The notes under the pieces: model-generated | Told to the model about the DNA's origin: nothing | The model's input: the letters and a program-made list of their open reading frames with translations, nothing else | Databases searched by the model: none | Assembly (NCBI GenBank): GCA_002163115.1 | Contig: MAAI01000090.1 | Location: forward strand, 1-64,000 | Reading direction: 5' to 3' | Length of the DNA stretch: 64,000 nt | Source: Methylophaga sp. 41_12_T18 | Lineage (GTDB): Bacteria > Pseudomonadota > Gammaproteobacteria > Nitrosococcales > Methylophagaceae | Shown here: positions 35,811 to 44,665 of the stretch, one piece after another | Numbering within the stretch: the first letter of the stretch is position 1 | Layout: the number at the start of each line of letters is the position of its first letter | Translations under genes and position numbers: made by a program

Positions 35811-37619
35811 ATGAAAACTTCACAAGGGCTTTCAGCCTTACGTGTGTCTGCACGTCTTACTTTTGCTGCTATTGCAGCGTCTACATTTTCTTTACCTACA
35901 TTTGCTGATGACTATTTGGACACTTTGACAGTGACGACAAATAGAATGCCATCAGATAACTTATTAGCCCCCACAACAGTTGTAACTCGTGCTGATATTG
36001 AACGACTACAAATCAATGACCTACCAACTTTATTATCACGTCAGCCAGGCATAGATATGACGGTGAGTGGTGGTTTAGGTAAAACAACTGATCTTTATAT
36101 GCGTGGTTCTAACGCAAGGCAAGTATTGGTCCTAGTTGATGGTGTTAAGTGGAGCTCAGCAACAAAAGGTGTTGCCGCTTTACAGCACTTTCCGGTTGAA
36201 CAAATTGAGCGAATTGAGATAGTCAGAGGTTCACGTTCAGGCTTATATGGTTCAGAAGCTATCGGTGGTGTCATTCAAATTTTCACCCGTAAAGGTCAGC
36301 AAGGCTTTAAGCCTTATGCCAAGCTTAGTACAGGAACTCATAGTACACAGCAAGCTTCAGCTGGAGTGAGTGGTGGTAATGAATCAACAAGGTATAACTT
36401 AAGTTTTAACCATCAATCGACAGCAGGTATTCATGCCCGCGAAGATAAGAACTTAGATCATGATGGTTACCGCAATAACAGTGTCTCAGCCAGAATTCAG
36501 CACAAGCTGAACGATGATATTAATATCGGTGCCAACTTCGTTAGAAGTGATGGTTTAAATGATTATGACGGCTCTACTGTCAGTGCTGATTATCATGGTG
36601 AGTCTGTACAGCAAGTGCTGGGCGCTAATGCAGATTGGCAAGTCAATGATAGTTGGTTGTTATCTGTTTTATTTGGTGAGTCTCGTGATCAATTAGAAGA
36701 TTATAAAAATAAGACCTTTAGCTCTGAATATAATACTCGTCATCGTTTTGTGAACATCAGCAATGCGATAACTATTAATCCTAATCACACTTTAAATCTC
36801 GGTTTAGATTATGAAGTTGATGATGTGGAAAGCACCAAAGACTATCAAGAAACATCACGTGATAATAAGGCGGCTTATATTAGTTGGCAGGCAAATGCAG
36901 CTAAACATAGCTGGTTATTAAGTGCTCGCCATGATGATAATGAATCTTTTGGTTCGCATAATACCGGTACGGCAGAGTGGGGCTATACATTACAAGATAA
37001 CCTTAGGTTTGTAGTGAATGCAGGCACAGCATTTCAAGCGCCAACTTTTAATCAACTTTATTGGCCAACTGCTGGTGATCCAACGTTAAAACCTGAAGAG
37101 TCGACTTCTTTTAGCTTTGGGTTACAAGGCTCTTATGGAGAAATTGATTGGGGAGTTAACGCTTATCAAAATAAGATTAAAAACTTGATTGCGAGTTGGC
37201 CGCCTAAAAATGTGAATAAAGCAAAAATCAAAGGTATTGAATTTGATGTGGCGACCACACTATCTGGCTGGGACATTGCTGCAAATGCTTCATTCTTAAA
37301 ACCTGAAGATGAAGAGACTGGCAAGGTGTTAGAAGGACGTGCTCAACGTTTATTAAACTTAAATATTGATAATAATTGGGGAGATTGGTCAGCAGGTGCA
37401 AGCTGGAAATTAAGTGGCCACCGCTATGATGATGCAGATAACAATAACCGCTTGGGTGGTTATGGCTTAGTCGACTTACGAGCAGCATATCAACTGACCC
37501 AAGATTGGTCACTACAAGCCAATGTGTCAAATTTGTTTGATAAGGAATATCAAACTAACGATGGTTATAACAGCCTAGACCGAGTGGCGATGTTCACTGT
37601 CTTGTACCAACCAAAATAA
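35811..37619 (+). CDS. btuB: Vitamin B12 outer-membrane receptor BtuB
   Basis: A 602-residue TonB-dependent receptor of the BtuB group. After the signal peptide (ends near ADDYLD) come the TonB box (LDTLTVTTNRMP), plug motifs LLSRQPGIDMTVSGGLGKTT and VLVLVDGVKW, and IEIVRGSRSGLYGSEAIGGV. The barrel ends NVSNLFDKEYQTNDGYNS and YQPK; the final residue is Lys rather than the usual aromatic. ATG 35811 follows AGGAGA by four bases; an upstream in-frame start would fall within the riboswitch terminator. It is divergent from receptor 1. Confidence 0.93.
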   Translation: MKTSQGLSALRVSARLTFAAIAASTFSLPTFADDYLDTLTVTTNRMPSDNLLAPTTVVTRADIERLQINDLPTLLSRQPGIDMTVSGGLGKTTDLYMRGSNARQVLVLVDGVKWSSATKGVAALQHFPVEQIERIEIVRGSRSGLYGSEAIGGVIQIFTRKGQQGFKPYAKLSTGTHSTQQASAGVSGGNESTRYNLSFNHQSTAGIHAREDKNLDHDGYRNNSVSARIQHKLNDDINIGANFVRSDGLNDYDGSTVSADYHGESVQQVLGANADWQVNDSWLLSVLFGESRDQLEDYKNKTFSSEYNTRHRFVNISNAITINPNHTLNLGLDYEVDDVESTKDYQETSRDNKAAYISWQANAAKHSWLLSARHDDNESFGSHNTGTAEWGYTLQDNLRFVVNAGTAFQAPTFNQLYWPTAGDPTLKPEESTSFSFGLQGSYGEIDWGVNAYQNKIKNLIASWPPKNVNKAKIKGIEFDVATTLSGWDIAANASFLKPEDEETGKVLEGRAQRLLNLNIDNNWGDWSAGASWKLSGHRYDDADNNNRLGGYGLVDLRAAYQLTQDWSLQANVSNLFDKEYQTNDGYNSLDRVAMFTVLYQPK

Positions 37620-37633
37620 GCTTCGGTTTTAGT

Positions 37634-37665
37634 GTTAGTCAGCCTTATTGTTAAGGCTGGCTAAC
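37634..37665 (+). terminator. Hairpin after btuB
   Basis: GTTAGTCAGCCTT (37634-37646) pairs with AAGGCTGGCTAAC (37653-37665) with one G-T pair and a six-base loop, 15 bases after the btuB stop. No T-run follows, so termination may be weak or factor-assisted. Confidence 0.5.
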
Positions 37666-37825
37666 TACTAACTAAAATAGTAAGTACGAGGGGGCTAGTC
37701 ATCTGACTCCTCAAATACTGAATCTACAATACTCGAATATCCTTTCTTGACCTAGTCTCTAGGCACACATACTATCTACCTTGAAGGCACGATTACATCG
37801 AAGCTGCTGTATAAGGAGATATGCT

Positions 37826-38944
37826 ATGTTTCATCTTTACAGATTGACGATTTCATTATTCTGCACTCTATTTGTAGTTTTCTCTACAACGAGTAGCTAT
37901 GCCGAACCGGCTGTTCAAGCTACTGAAAAACAAACAATTAAGGCTTTGTATATTCCCTTAGCAGATCACTATGCTGCACTTGTTGCTTATGAGCGTTATC
38001 GTGATCAGATGCAGTTTGCCGATTTTCAGATCGAGCAAATGAAAAACTGGGATTTACTGCGCGCCTATTTTCAATCTGGTGAAGTCGATATGGCCTATGT
38101 GATGAGTCCGCTGGCGATGGATATGTTTAATGAACAACCTCATTTTCGCTGGATAGGATTAATGCATCGTGATGGCAATGCATTGGCTATCAACGATTTA
38201 CTAAATCAGTATGTGCAAGTTGCTGTAGCACGTAAGCAACGCCTGCCAGATGCGAAAGTGGCCGAAGCGTTACAGAATGTATACCAACAAACCGGCGTGG
38301 CCACTGAAATTGGTATGCCACATTTGTTATCCACCCATACCGTTGTGTTATATCGCTATCTTAAACAGCATGGTTTAACGATGAGTTTATCGTCGAACGA
38401 CGATGCTGAAGTTTTGGCTATTGCGGTTGCGCCACCAAAATCACCGGTGTTCATTAAAAGTAAAAGTAATCGAGCGATAGCGGCTGCGTTTGAGCAGTCT
38501 CTACCTTGGGCTGATATTGTAGAAACAGGTGGCTTTGGTCATGTCGCTTGGTATTCAAAAGATGTGATGCCATGGCAAGACGGTCATGTTGAGTGCATCG
38601 CCTTAGCGACAGATCATGCTATAGCAAATAAAAATGCAGCCGTTAAAGAAGTGATGGCCTATATTCATCAAGCAGGTGAAGATATTGAGCAAGCAAGAAA
38701 TGAAGGGGGCGAAGCATTGCAAATGATTGTCAAGATCGTACAAAGACATATCCCTGCACATACTCCAGCAGCAATAATAGCTAGCCTGAGTCCAGAGCTA
38801 CGCGTTATTAATTATCAAAACCTTAATGTTGATAAAGCAGGCTTACAACAAATCATGGATCTCGCAGTTGAAGGCAAAATTTTAAAGCAAGCGGTTGATA
38901 TAGATGACTTTGCTGATACACAATTTTCTACAAAGATAGAATAA
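37826..38944 (+). CDS. Periplasmic NrtA/SsuA-like substrate-binding protein
   Basis: A 372-residue exported protein of the nitrate/sulfonate/taurine-type binding fold. Signal peptide: MFHLYRLTISLFCTLFVVFS, with cleavage near SYA. The mature part begins IKALYIPLADHYAALVAYER and has the typical VDMAYVMSPLAMDMF and HTVVLYRYLKQHG segments. ATG 37826 is chosen because AAGGAG lies seven bases before it. No permease or ATPase genes are adjacent. Instead the next gene, four bases on, is a membrane sensor-phosphatase, so this protein may act as the ligand-binding half of a signalling pair. The ligand is unknown. Confidence 0.85.
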   Translation: MFHLYRLTISLFCTLFVVFSTTSSYAEPAVQATEKQTIKALYIPLADHYAALVAYERYRDQMQFADFQIEQMKNWDLLRAYFQSGEVDMAYVMSPLAMDMFNEQPHFRWIGLMHRDGNALAINDLLNQYVQVAVARKQRLPDAKVAEALQNVYQQTGVATEIGMPHLLSTHTVVLYRYLKQHGLTMSLSSNDDAEVLAIAVAPPKSPVFIKSKSNRAIAAAFEQSLPWADIVETGGFGHVAWYSKDVMPWQDGHVECIALATDHAIANKNAAVKEVMAYIHQAGEDIEQARNEGGEALQMIVKIVQRHIPAHTPAAIIASLSPELRVINYQNLNVDKAGLQQIMDLAVEGKILKQAVDIDDFADTQFSTKIE

Positions 38945-38948
38945 ACAA

Positions 38949-41369
38949 ATGAACAGTAACACTCATAAAGAGACCCGTGTAATCGCGGAAAAATTCAGGT
39001 CAATTCGTCAACGGTTGATTATTTGGTTTATGTTATTGGCCTTGTTGCCCCTATTTGGTATTTCTTGGTTTAACTACCATCAATCAAAAACGAGTTTGAG
39101 TCTTGAAGCTGCAGATAAATTACAACAGTCAGCATCGTTGTCGGTGGCATATCTTACTAACTGGTTTGAAAATAGGAAAAAAGATATCAGCAGTCAGGCT
39201 GAATCTTATGAGAATGTCACCTTAGTACAACAATTAACACTTGGTTTAGCTAGTAGCCAGCTGTCACTTGACCAATACATTAAAAGTTTTGATTGGGTGA
39301 GAAGGGTTGATAACAGCCCTAACAGTTTGGTATCACTCAGCCGTCGTTATGACTATATTCACGATATATTACTTATTGGTAATAAAGGTAATGTTTTATA
39401 TAGCGTCGAAAAGAAATCAGATTGGGGCACTAATTTATTTCATGGTGCTTATACGCAAACCAACTTTGCTCAAATAGTGCGAAATACGTTATCTACAGGT
39501 GAAGTCGGTTTTTCAGATTTAGAGCGCTATTATCCGGGTGATACATCGCTGGTTAGCTTCATGACTGCACCCTTGCTCAATGATTTAGGCGACAAAATTG
39601 GCGTGATTGCGGTGCAATTGAGCTTAGATCGTTTATTTAATATTTTAGGCACAGTTTCTTCTCAACATAGTTCGTTGCATCAGTATTTAGTCGGGCGGGA
39701 TGGTTATTTGCGTACACCGTTGAAAAATGGTGATTGGCGTGAAGTATTAGCACGTGATGTACAGACTGAGCAGTTTGTTAATTGGCTGAAGCAAGATCTG
39801 TTAGAGCAGCAAGCTAACTCAATTGAAACGACAGTTCTTTCTTATACTGGGCCGGAAGGAGTTGCTGTTATAGGCCAGTATCATAACACTGAAATTTTTG
39901 ATTTAGACTGGGTATTAGTGAGTGAAGTGAATCAAGAAGAAGCGTTACAAGCAACAGAGTTTTTACGTTATGTTATGACAATTGTGATGGTAGCAGTGGC
40001 TGCGCTGGTTAGCGCTATAGCCGTATTTCAGGCTAGAAGAATCACCAAGCCCATTGCCAACCTGGCCAGTGTAGTGCGCGTGGTTGCTAAAGGTGATACG
40101 GAGAAGAAAGTATCTGTCGAGTCGAATGATGAAATTGGTTTGTTAGCCGAGTCGTTCAACCAGATGCTGGATGTGCGTCGTCAATACATTGGAGCATTAG
40201 AAGACAGTAATATTGAAGCTAAAGCGGCGTTGACAAAATTAGCTGATCAACAATACGCCTTAGATCAACATGCCATTGTGGCGGTGACCGATGTCAGTGG
40301 TACGATTATTTTTGCCAATGAATTGTTTGCCAAAATAAGTGGTTATAGCCAAGGTGAATTACTGGGCAAGAACCATAGAATATTAAATTCTGGTCACCAT
40401 GACCGAGCCTTTTTTACCGATATGTATAAAACCATTACTAACGGTAAGGTTTGGCAGGGTGATATTTGTAATAAAGCAAAAGATGGCCGCATCTACTGGG
40501 TCGCTAGTTCCATTATTCCTTTTTTGGGCGAAGACGGTAAGCCGAAAAGTTATATTGCTATACGTAACGATATCACTGAGAAAAAACTAGCGGATGATCG
40601 CTTACGTGAAGCACTAGATGCTTTAAAAGAAAAACAAGCTTTGCTAGAGCAGGAAGAAGAGATTGCTAAACATGTTTTTTCAAATATCACCGCCAGTAAT
40701 AATGATGTGATTCCTGAGCTTAGATCTTGGTCACAACCGATGGGAGCTTTTAGTGGTGATATGGTGCTGTCATCACAGCTAGCAGATGGCGGCTTACGCA
40801 TTGTTTTATGTGACTTCACTGGCCATGGTTTACCAGCTGCATTAGGTGCGGTGCCTGTCTCATCAATATATACCGCGATAACAGCAAAAGGTTTGCCGTT
40901 AGAAATATTGATGGAAGAGCTAAATAATAAACTAGATACATTATTACCTACGGGTATATTTTGTTGCATAGTAGGTATAGATATCAATGCTGTACGTGAT
41001 CAGGCTCAAGTTTGGAATGCCGGTTTACCCGAAGTATTGCTGGTGGATAAAGCGGGAAAAATTAAGCAGCGTGTCTTATCAACCCATCTACCGTTGGGGG
41101 TGATGAAATACCAGCAAGATGAAATGGAAATAATCACACTCGACTTAGATTCAGAAGATAGCGTCTATATATATAGTGACGGTTTGACTGAAGCTGAAAC
41201 ACCAAGCGGTGAAATGCTTGGCCAAGACCAGTTTGAACAAATCTTGGCGATTGATGTGGGGTTAGAGGGCCGACTAGATATTATAAAAATAGCAGTAGAG
41301 GAATTTGCTAATGGTGCTGCACCAACAGATGATATTTCATTAATAGAAATAAAAACGCTGGCCACATAG
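38949..41369 (+). CDS. Membrane sensor with Cache, HAMP, PAS and SpoIIE-type phosphatase
   Basis: An 806-residue signalling protein. A first membrane helix lies near residues 24-42 and a second near 341-362, enclosing a large periplasmic Cache-type sensor. Cytoplasmic HAMP (RRITKPIANLASVVRVV) and PAS (about 440-550, ending SYIAIRNDITEKK) domains follow, then a coiled coil. The C-terminal PP2C/SpoIIE-like serine phosphatase (about 590-800) has metal-site motifs FSGDMVLSS and LCDFTGHGLPAALGAV and ends APTDDISLIEI. It should dephosphorylate a partner such as an anti-sigma-factor antagonist in response to a periplasmic signal. Four-base spacing links it to the binding protein upstream. Confidence 0.9.
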   Translation: MNSNTHKETRVIAEKFRSIRQRLIIWFMLLALLPLFGISWFNYHQSKTSLSLEAADKLQQSASLSVAYLTNWFENRKKDISSQAESYENVTLVQQLTLGLASSQLSLDQYIKSFDWVRRVDNSPNSLVSLSRRYDYIHDILLIGNKGNVLYSVEKKSDWGTNLFHGAYTQTNFAQIVRNTLSTGEVGFSDLERYYPGDTSLVSFMTAPLLNDLGDKIGVIAVQLSLDRLFNILGTVSSQHSSLHQYLVGRDGYLRTPLKNGDWREVLARDVQTEQFVNWLKQDLLEQQANSIETTVLSYTGPEGVAVIGQYHNTEIFDLDWVLVSEVNQEEALQATEFLRYVMTIVMVAVAALVSAIAVFQARRITKPIANLASVVRVVAKGDTEKKVSVESNDEIGLLAESFNQMLDVRRQYIGALEDSNIEAKAALTKLADQQYALDQHAIVAVTDVSGTIIFANELFAKISGYSQGELLGKNHRILNSGHHDRAFFTDMYKTITNGKVWQGDICNKAKDGRIYWVASSIIPFLGEDGKPKSYIAIRNDITEKKLADDRLREALDALKEKQALLEQEEEIAKHVFSNITASNNDVIPELRSWSQPMGAFSGDMVLSSQLADGGLRIVLCDFTGHGLPAALGAVPVSSIYTAITAKGLPLEILMEELNNKLDTLLPTGIFCCIVGIDINAVRDQAQVWNAGLPEVLLVDKAGKIKQRVLSTHLPLGVMKYQQDEMEIITLDLDSEDSVYIYSDGLTEAETPSGEMLGQDQFEQILAIDVGLEGRLDIIKIAVEEFANGAAPTDDISLIEIKTLAT

Positions 41370-41420
41370 CTTAGCAATCTTTAAAATTACGTTTTTGTAT
41401 TTTTCAGCGATATTCTCAAT

Positions 41421-42608
41421 ATGACTTATTCAAACCAAGACAAAGGTTTTGCAACACGTGCCGTCCGTAGCGGCCAGGTTCGCACGGCTGAAAATGAACA
41501 TGCAGAACCTATCTTTGTGACATCTAGTTATGTATTTGATAGCGCTGAACAAGCCGCCGCTCGGTTTAGTGGTGATGAAGCGGGTAATATTTATTCTCGC
41601 TTTACTAATCCAACGGTACGTACTTTTGAGCAGCGTCTAGCCTCATTAGAAGGTGGTGAAACTGCCGTGGCAACTTCATCAGGCATGTCAGCGATACTAT
41701 CGACATTTATGGGCTTATTTGCCGCTGGCGATCACATTGTTTCATCTCGTAGCATCTTTGGAACAACTCGAGTCTTATTTGATAAGTACTTAGCAAAATT
41801 TGGTCTTGAAACTGATTATGTTGCGTTAACCGATCTTGATGCTTGGAAACAAGCAATCAAGCCCAATACCAAAGCGTTATTTTTAGAAACACCATCTAAT
41901 CCGTTAAATGATATTGCCGACCTTGCAGCATTATCGACATTAGCAAAAGAAAATGATTGCTTGTTAATTGTTGATAATTGTTTTTGTACTCCAGCATTGC
42001 AACAACCACTAAAACAAGGTGCTGATATCGTGGTTCACTCCGCGACGAAATATATAGACGGCCAAGGTCGTTGTATTGGTGGTGCGGTTGTCGGTGACAG
42101 TAAATTAGTTGGCGAAGAAGTGTATGGGTTTTTGAGAACGGCTGGCCCAACAATGAGTCCATTTAATGCCTGGACTTTCTTAAAGGGCTTAGAAACCTTA
42201 GAGTTACGAATGAATGCTCATTCAGCTTCAGCGTTAGCATTAGCTACCTGGTTAGAGCAACAGCCACAAGTGACTAACGTGTTTTATGCTGGCTTAACTT
42301 CTCATCCACAACATGAACTCGCTAAGCAGCAACAATCAGCCTTTGGCGGCATCATTGCGTTTGAAGTTAAAGGCGGAAAAGAAGGCGCTTGGGCATTAAT
42401 CAACTCAACTGAGTGGTTATCTATTACTGCGAACTTGGGTGACACTAAAACAACCATCACTCATCCAGCAACAACCACACATGGTCGTTTGACTGATGAA
42501 GCTAAAGCTCAGGCTGGCATTACTGATGGCATGATTAGAATTTCAGTCGGCTTAGAAAACGTTGAAGATATCCAAGCTGACTTGCAACATGGTTTAGACC
42601 TGATCTAA
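41421..42608 (+). CDS. metZ: O-succinylhomoserine sulfhydrylase
   Basis: A 395-residue Cys/Met-metabolism PLP enzyme. The early TRAVRSGQVRTAENEHAEPI and NIYSRFTNPTVRTFEQRLA segments and the PLP lysine in VVHSATKYIDGQGRCIGGAV (near residue 206) match MetZ, which adds sulfide to O-succinylhomoserine to give homocysteine directly. Related cystathionine enzymes are the alternative, but the ADIVVHSATKYIDGQGR form favours MetZ. It stands alone downstream of the sensor gene, with about 50 bases between. Confidence 0.9.
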   Translation: MTYSNQDKGFATRAVRSGQVRTAENEHAEPIFVTSSYVFDSAEQAAARFSGDEAGNIYSRFTNPTVRTFEQRLASLEGGETAVATSSGMSAILSTFMGLFAAGDHIVSSRSIFGTTRVLFDKYLAKFGLETDYVALTDLDAWKQAIKPNTKALFLETPSNPLNDIADLAALSTLAKENDCLLIVDNCFCTPALQQPLKQGADIVVHSATKYIDGQGRCIGGAVVGDSKLVGEEVYGFLRTAGPTMSPFNAWTFLKGLETLELRMNAHSASALALATWLEQQPQVTNVFYAGLTSHPQHELAKQQQSAFGGIIAFEVKGGKEGAWALINSTEWLSITANLGDTKTTITHPATTTHGRLTDEAKAQAGITDGMIRISVGLENVEDIQADLQHGLDLI

Positions 42609-42649
42609 ACCATGTTACTTGCTGGACGCTAGCTCAGCATTAAAATCTA

Positions 42650-42671
42650 GCCGTTATTGCAATATAACGGC
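42650..42671 (+). terminator. Hairpin after metZ
   Basis: GCCGTTAT (42650-42657) and ATAACGGC (42664-42671) form a perfect 8-bp stem with a six-base loop about 40 bases after metZ. No T-run follows; a factor-dependent terminator or a regulatory palindrome is also possible. Confidence 0.35.
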
Positions 42672-42778
42672 ATAAAACCTGCATAACCCTTGTAACTTTC
42701 AACAATCTGTCGGAAAACCGTCGTTATATTTCAGTCGGTTAGCGAAGCTTGTTAATAATAACAATAGGTTATGGGTGT

Positions 42779-44665
42779 ATGATACCTTTCAATAAATATC
42801 TGTTAATGCTGTTGCTATTGGCCATGTTAGCGCCAACACGGCAGCTTTTGGCCGTAACGCCAGAGCCAGTAAGCGATGTACGTATTTTGATCGACGTTTC
42901 TGGCAGCATGAAAAAAAATGATCCCAACAACCTGAGATCACCGGCATTACGGTTAGTTGTGGGTTTGTTACCTGATGATTCAAAGGCGGGTGTCTGGACA
43001 TTTGCCAAGTACGTCAATATGTTAGTGCCGATACGTGAAGTAAATGAAGCGTGGAAAATAGAAGCAGAACGCCAATCAAATAATATCCATTCCTATGGTC
43101 TATTTACCAATATCGAGCAAGCACTCAATAAAGCTACGGCCAGCCACAAAACCGCCGATGAAACAGTTCGTCGCAGTGTTATTTTATTATCAGATGGTTT
43201 GGTTGATGTTTCCAAAGATGAGTCTGTCAGTAAAAAGTCACGACAACGCATATTAGATACGTTAGTACCTCGCTTGAAGAAGAATGGTGTGGCTGTTCAT
43301 ACCATTGCCTTATCTGCAAATGCAGACCATGACCTGTTAAGAGCAATCTCAATTGCTACGGATGGTTGGTACGAACAGGTGGATACGGCTGATGAATTAC
43401 AACGGGTGTTTTTACATTTGTTTGAAAAAGCGGCTCAACGTGACACGGTTCCGTTGACAGATAATAACTTCCAGATAGATGATAGTGTGTCAGAGATGAC
43501 ATTATTAGTCTTTCGTCAGCAAGATACGCGTGAAACTCAACTGGTCATGCCGGATAAATCACGTTTGAATAGGGATGAATTGCCTAGCACTGTTCGCTGG
43601 CATCATGAGGATAGTTACGACCTCATCACCATTGATAATCCGCTTGTTGGTGGCTGGAAAATTGACGCAGATTTAGATCCTGATAATCGGGTCATGGTTG
43701 TCACTGATCTCAAATTACAAACTACAGATTTACCTAATAATATTCTAATTGGTGAAACGTTTGATTTTGAAGCAAGCCTGACAGAAAAAGGCGAAGTGAT
43801 AGTCAGACAAGATTTTCTAAACTTAGTTGATGCAGAGCTTAAAGAAGAGAATGAGATGGCGGATGCCTTGCTCAGCGAGTTGAATTCTCAGCAACAACAA
43901 GGAGTGTATCGCGCCAATATTGGTGACTCATTTCAACCCGGTCGAAATGATGTGGTGATAACCACTCGCAGTGCGACTTTTGAACGGCAACGTCGTCAAA
44001 GTATTAATGTAGTTGAGACGCCATTTGAAGTACAGATCGAGCAATTAACTGAAGAAGCGACACGGACCCACCGGATAACCTTAAAGCCTGATGTTGAATT
44101 GATTAAACGTGAGAACTTATCAATTGCAGCTATGTTAACTGCACCAGATGGTAGCGAATGGTCGTATGATGTAATGATAAATGCTGATGATAACTGGCAG
44201 TTAACATTAGCCGATCTACAACCTGGTGATAATTATAGTTTAGCGTTACAAATTCGCGGTGAAACAGTAAAAGGTCGTAGTTTATTCTTACAGCCTAGTC
44301 CTATAGTTTTAATCGATCGTGATAAACCAGAGCAAGAAAAGCCTGAGTTAGAACTTCCAGAAATAGATGAGCCGGCTGTAGAAGAGTCAATTATTGATGA
44401 GCCTGTTGACGAGGATGTTGATGAATTAGCAATGGATGGACAAGATAATCTTGAAGCAGCCATTGATGACGAGTTAGATAGTTTATTAATCGAAGCAGAT
44501 GATGATCTGTTTCCAGAAATTGAAATTGATGAGAGTATGCAACCTGAAGCTGCTTCAAGTGTGACACTGATAATAGGTAATTTCATCATTATATTATTGG
44601 TGGGAATTGGTGTGTTTGTATGGCGACGGAAGTCTGCTGTAGCTAATCCGGGAGATGAATTGTAA
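42779..44665 (+). CDS. Membrane-anchored von Willebrand A domain protein
   Basis: A 628-residue protein with a signal sequence (MIPFNKYLLMLLLLAMLAPT). A vWA domain (about 32-225) has the metal-ion site DVSGS at residues 39-43 and a later LLSDGLVDVS. The middle region (about 240-500) is beta-rich; its ESYDLITIDNP-like stretch (DSYDLITIDNPLVGGWKI here) resembles what I recall of the gammaproteobacterial TIGR03503 family. An acidic Glu/Asp-rich segment and a C-terminal helix (LIIGNFIIILLVGIGVFVW) close it. Most of it is therefore periplasmic. The next gene starts directly after its stop. ATG 42779 is preferred over a TTG at 42749. Confidence 0.85.
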   Translation: MIPFNKYLLMLLLLAMLAPTRQLLAVTPEPVSDVRILIDVSGSMKKNDPNNLRSPALRLVVGLLPDDSKAGVWTFAKYVNMLVPIREVNEAWKIEAERQSNNIHSYGLFTNIEQALNKATASHKTADETVRRSVILLSDGLVDVSKDESVSKKSRQRILDTLVPRLKKNGVAVHTIALSANADHDLLRAISIATDGWYEQVDTADELQRVFLHLFEKAAQRDTVPLTDNNFQIDDSVSEMTLLVFRQQDTRETQLVMPDKSRLNRDELPSTVRWHHEDSYDLITIDNPLVGGWKIDADLDPDNRVMVVTDLKLQTTDLPNNILIGETFDFEASLTEKGEVIVRQDFLNLVDAELKEENEMADALLSELNSQQQQGVYRANIGDSFQPGRNDVVITTRSATFERQRRQSINVVETPFEVQIEQLTEEATRTHRITLKPDVELIKRENLSIAAMLTAPDGSEWSYDVMINADDNWQLTLADLQPGDNYSLALQIRGETVKGRSLFLQPSPIVLIDRDKPEQEKPELELPEIDEPAVEESIIDEPVDEDVDELAMDGQDNLEAAIDDELDSLLIEADDDLFPEIEIDESMQPEAASSVTLIIGNFIIILLVGIGVFVWRRKSAVANPGDEL

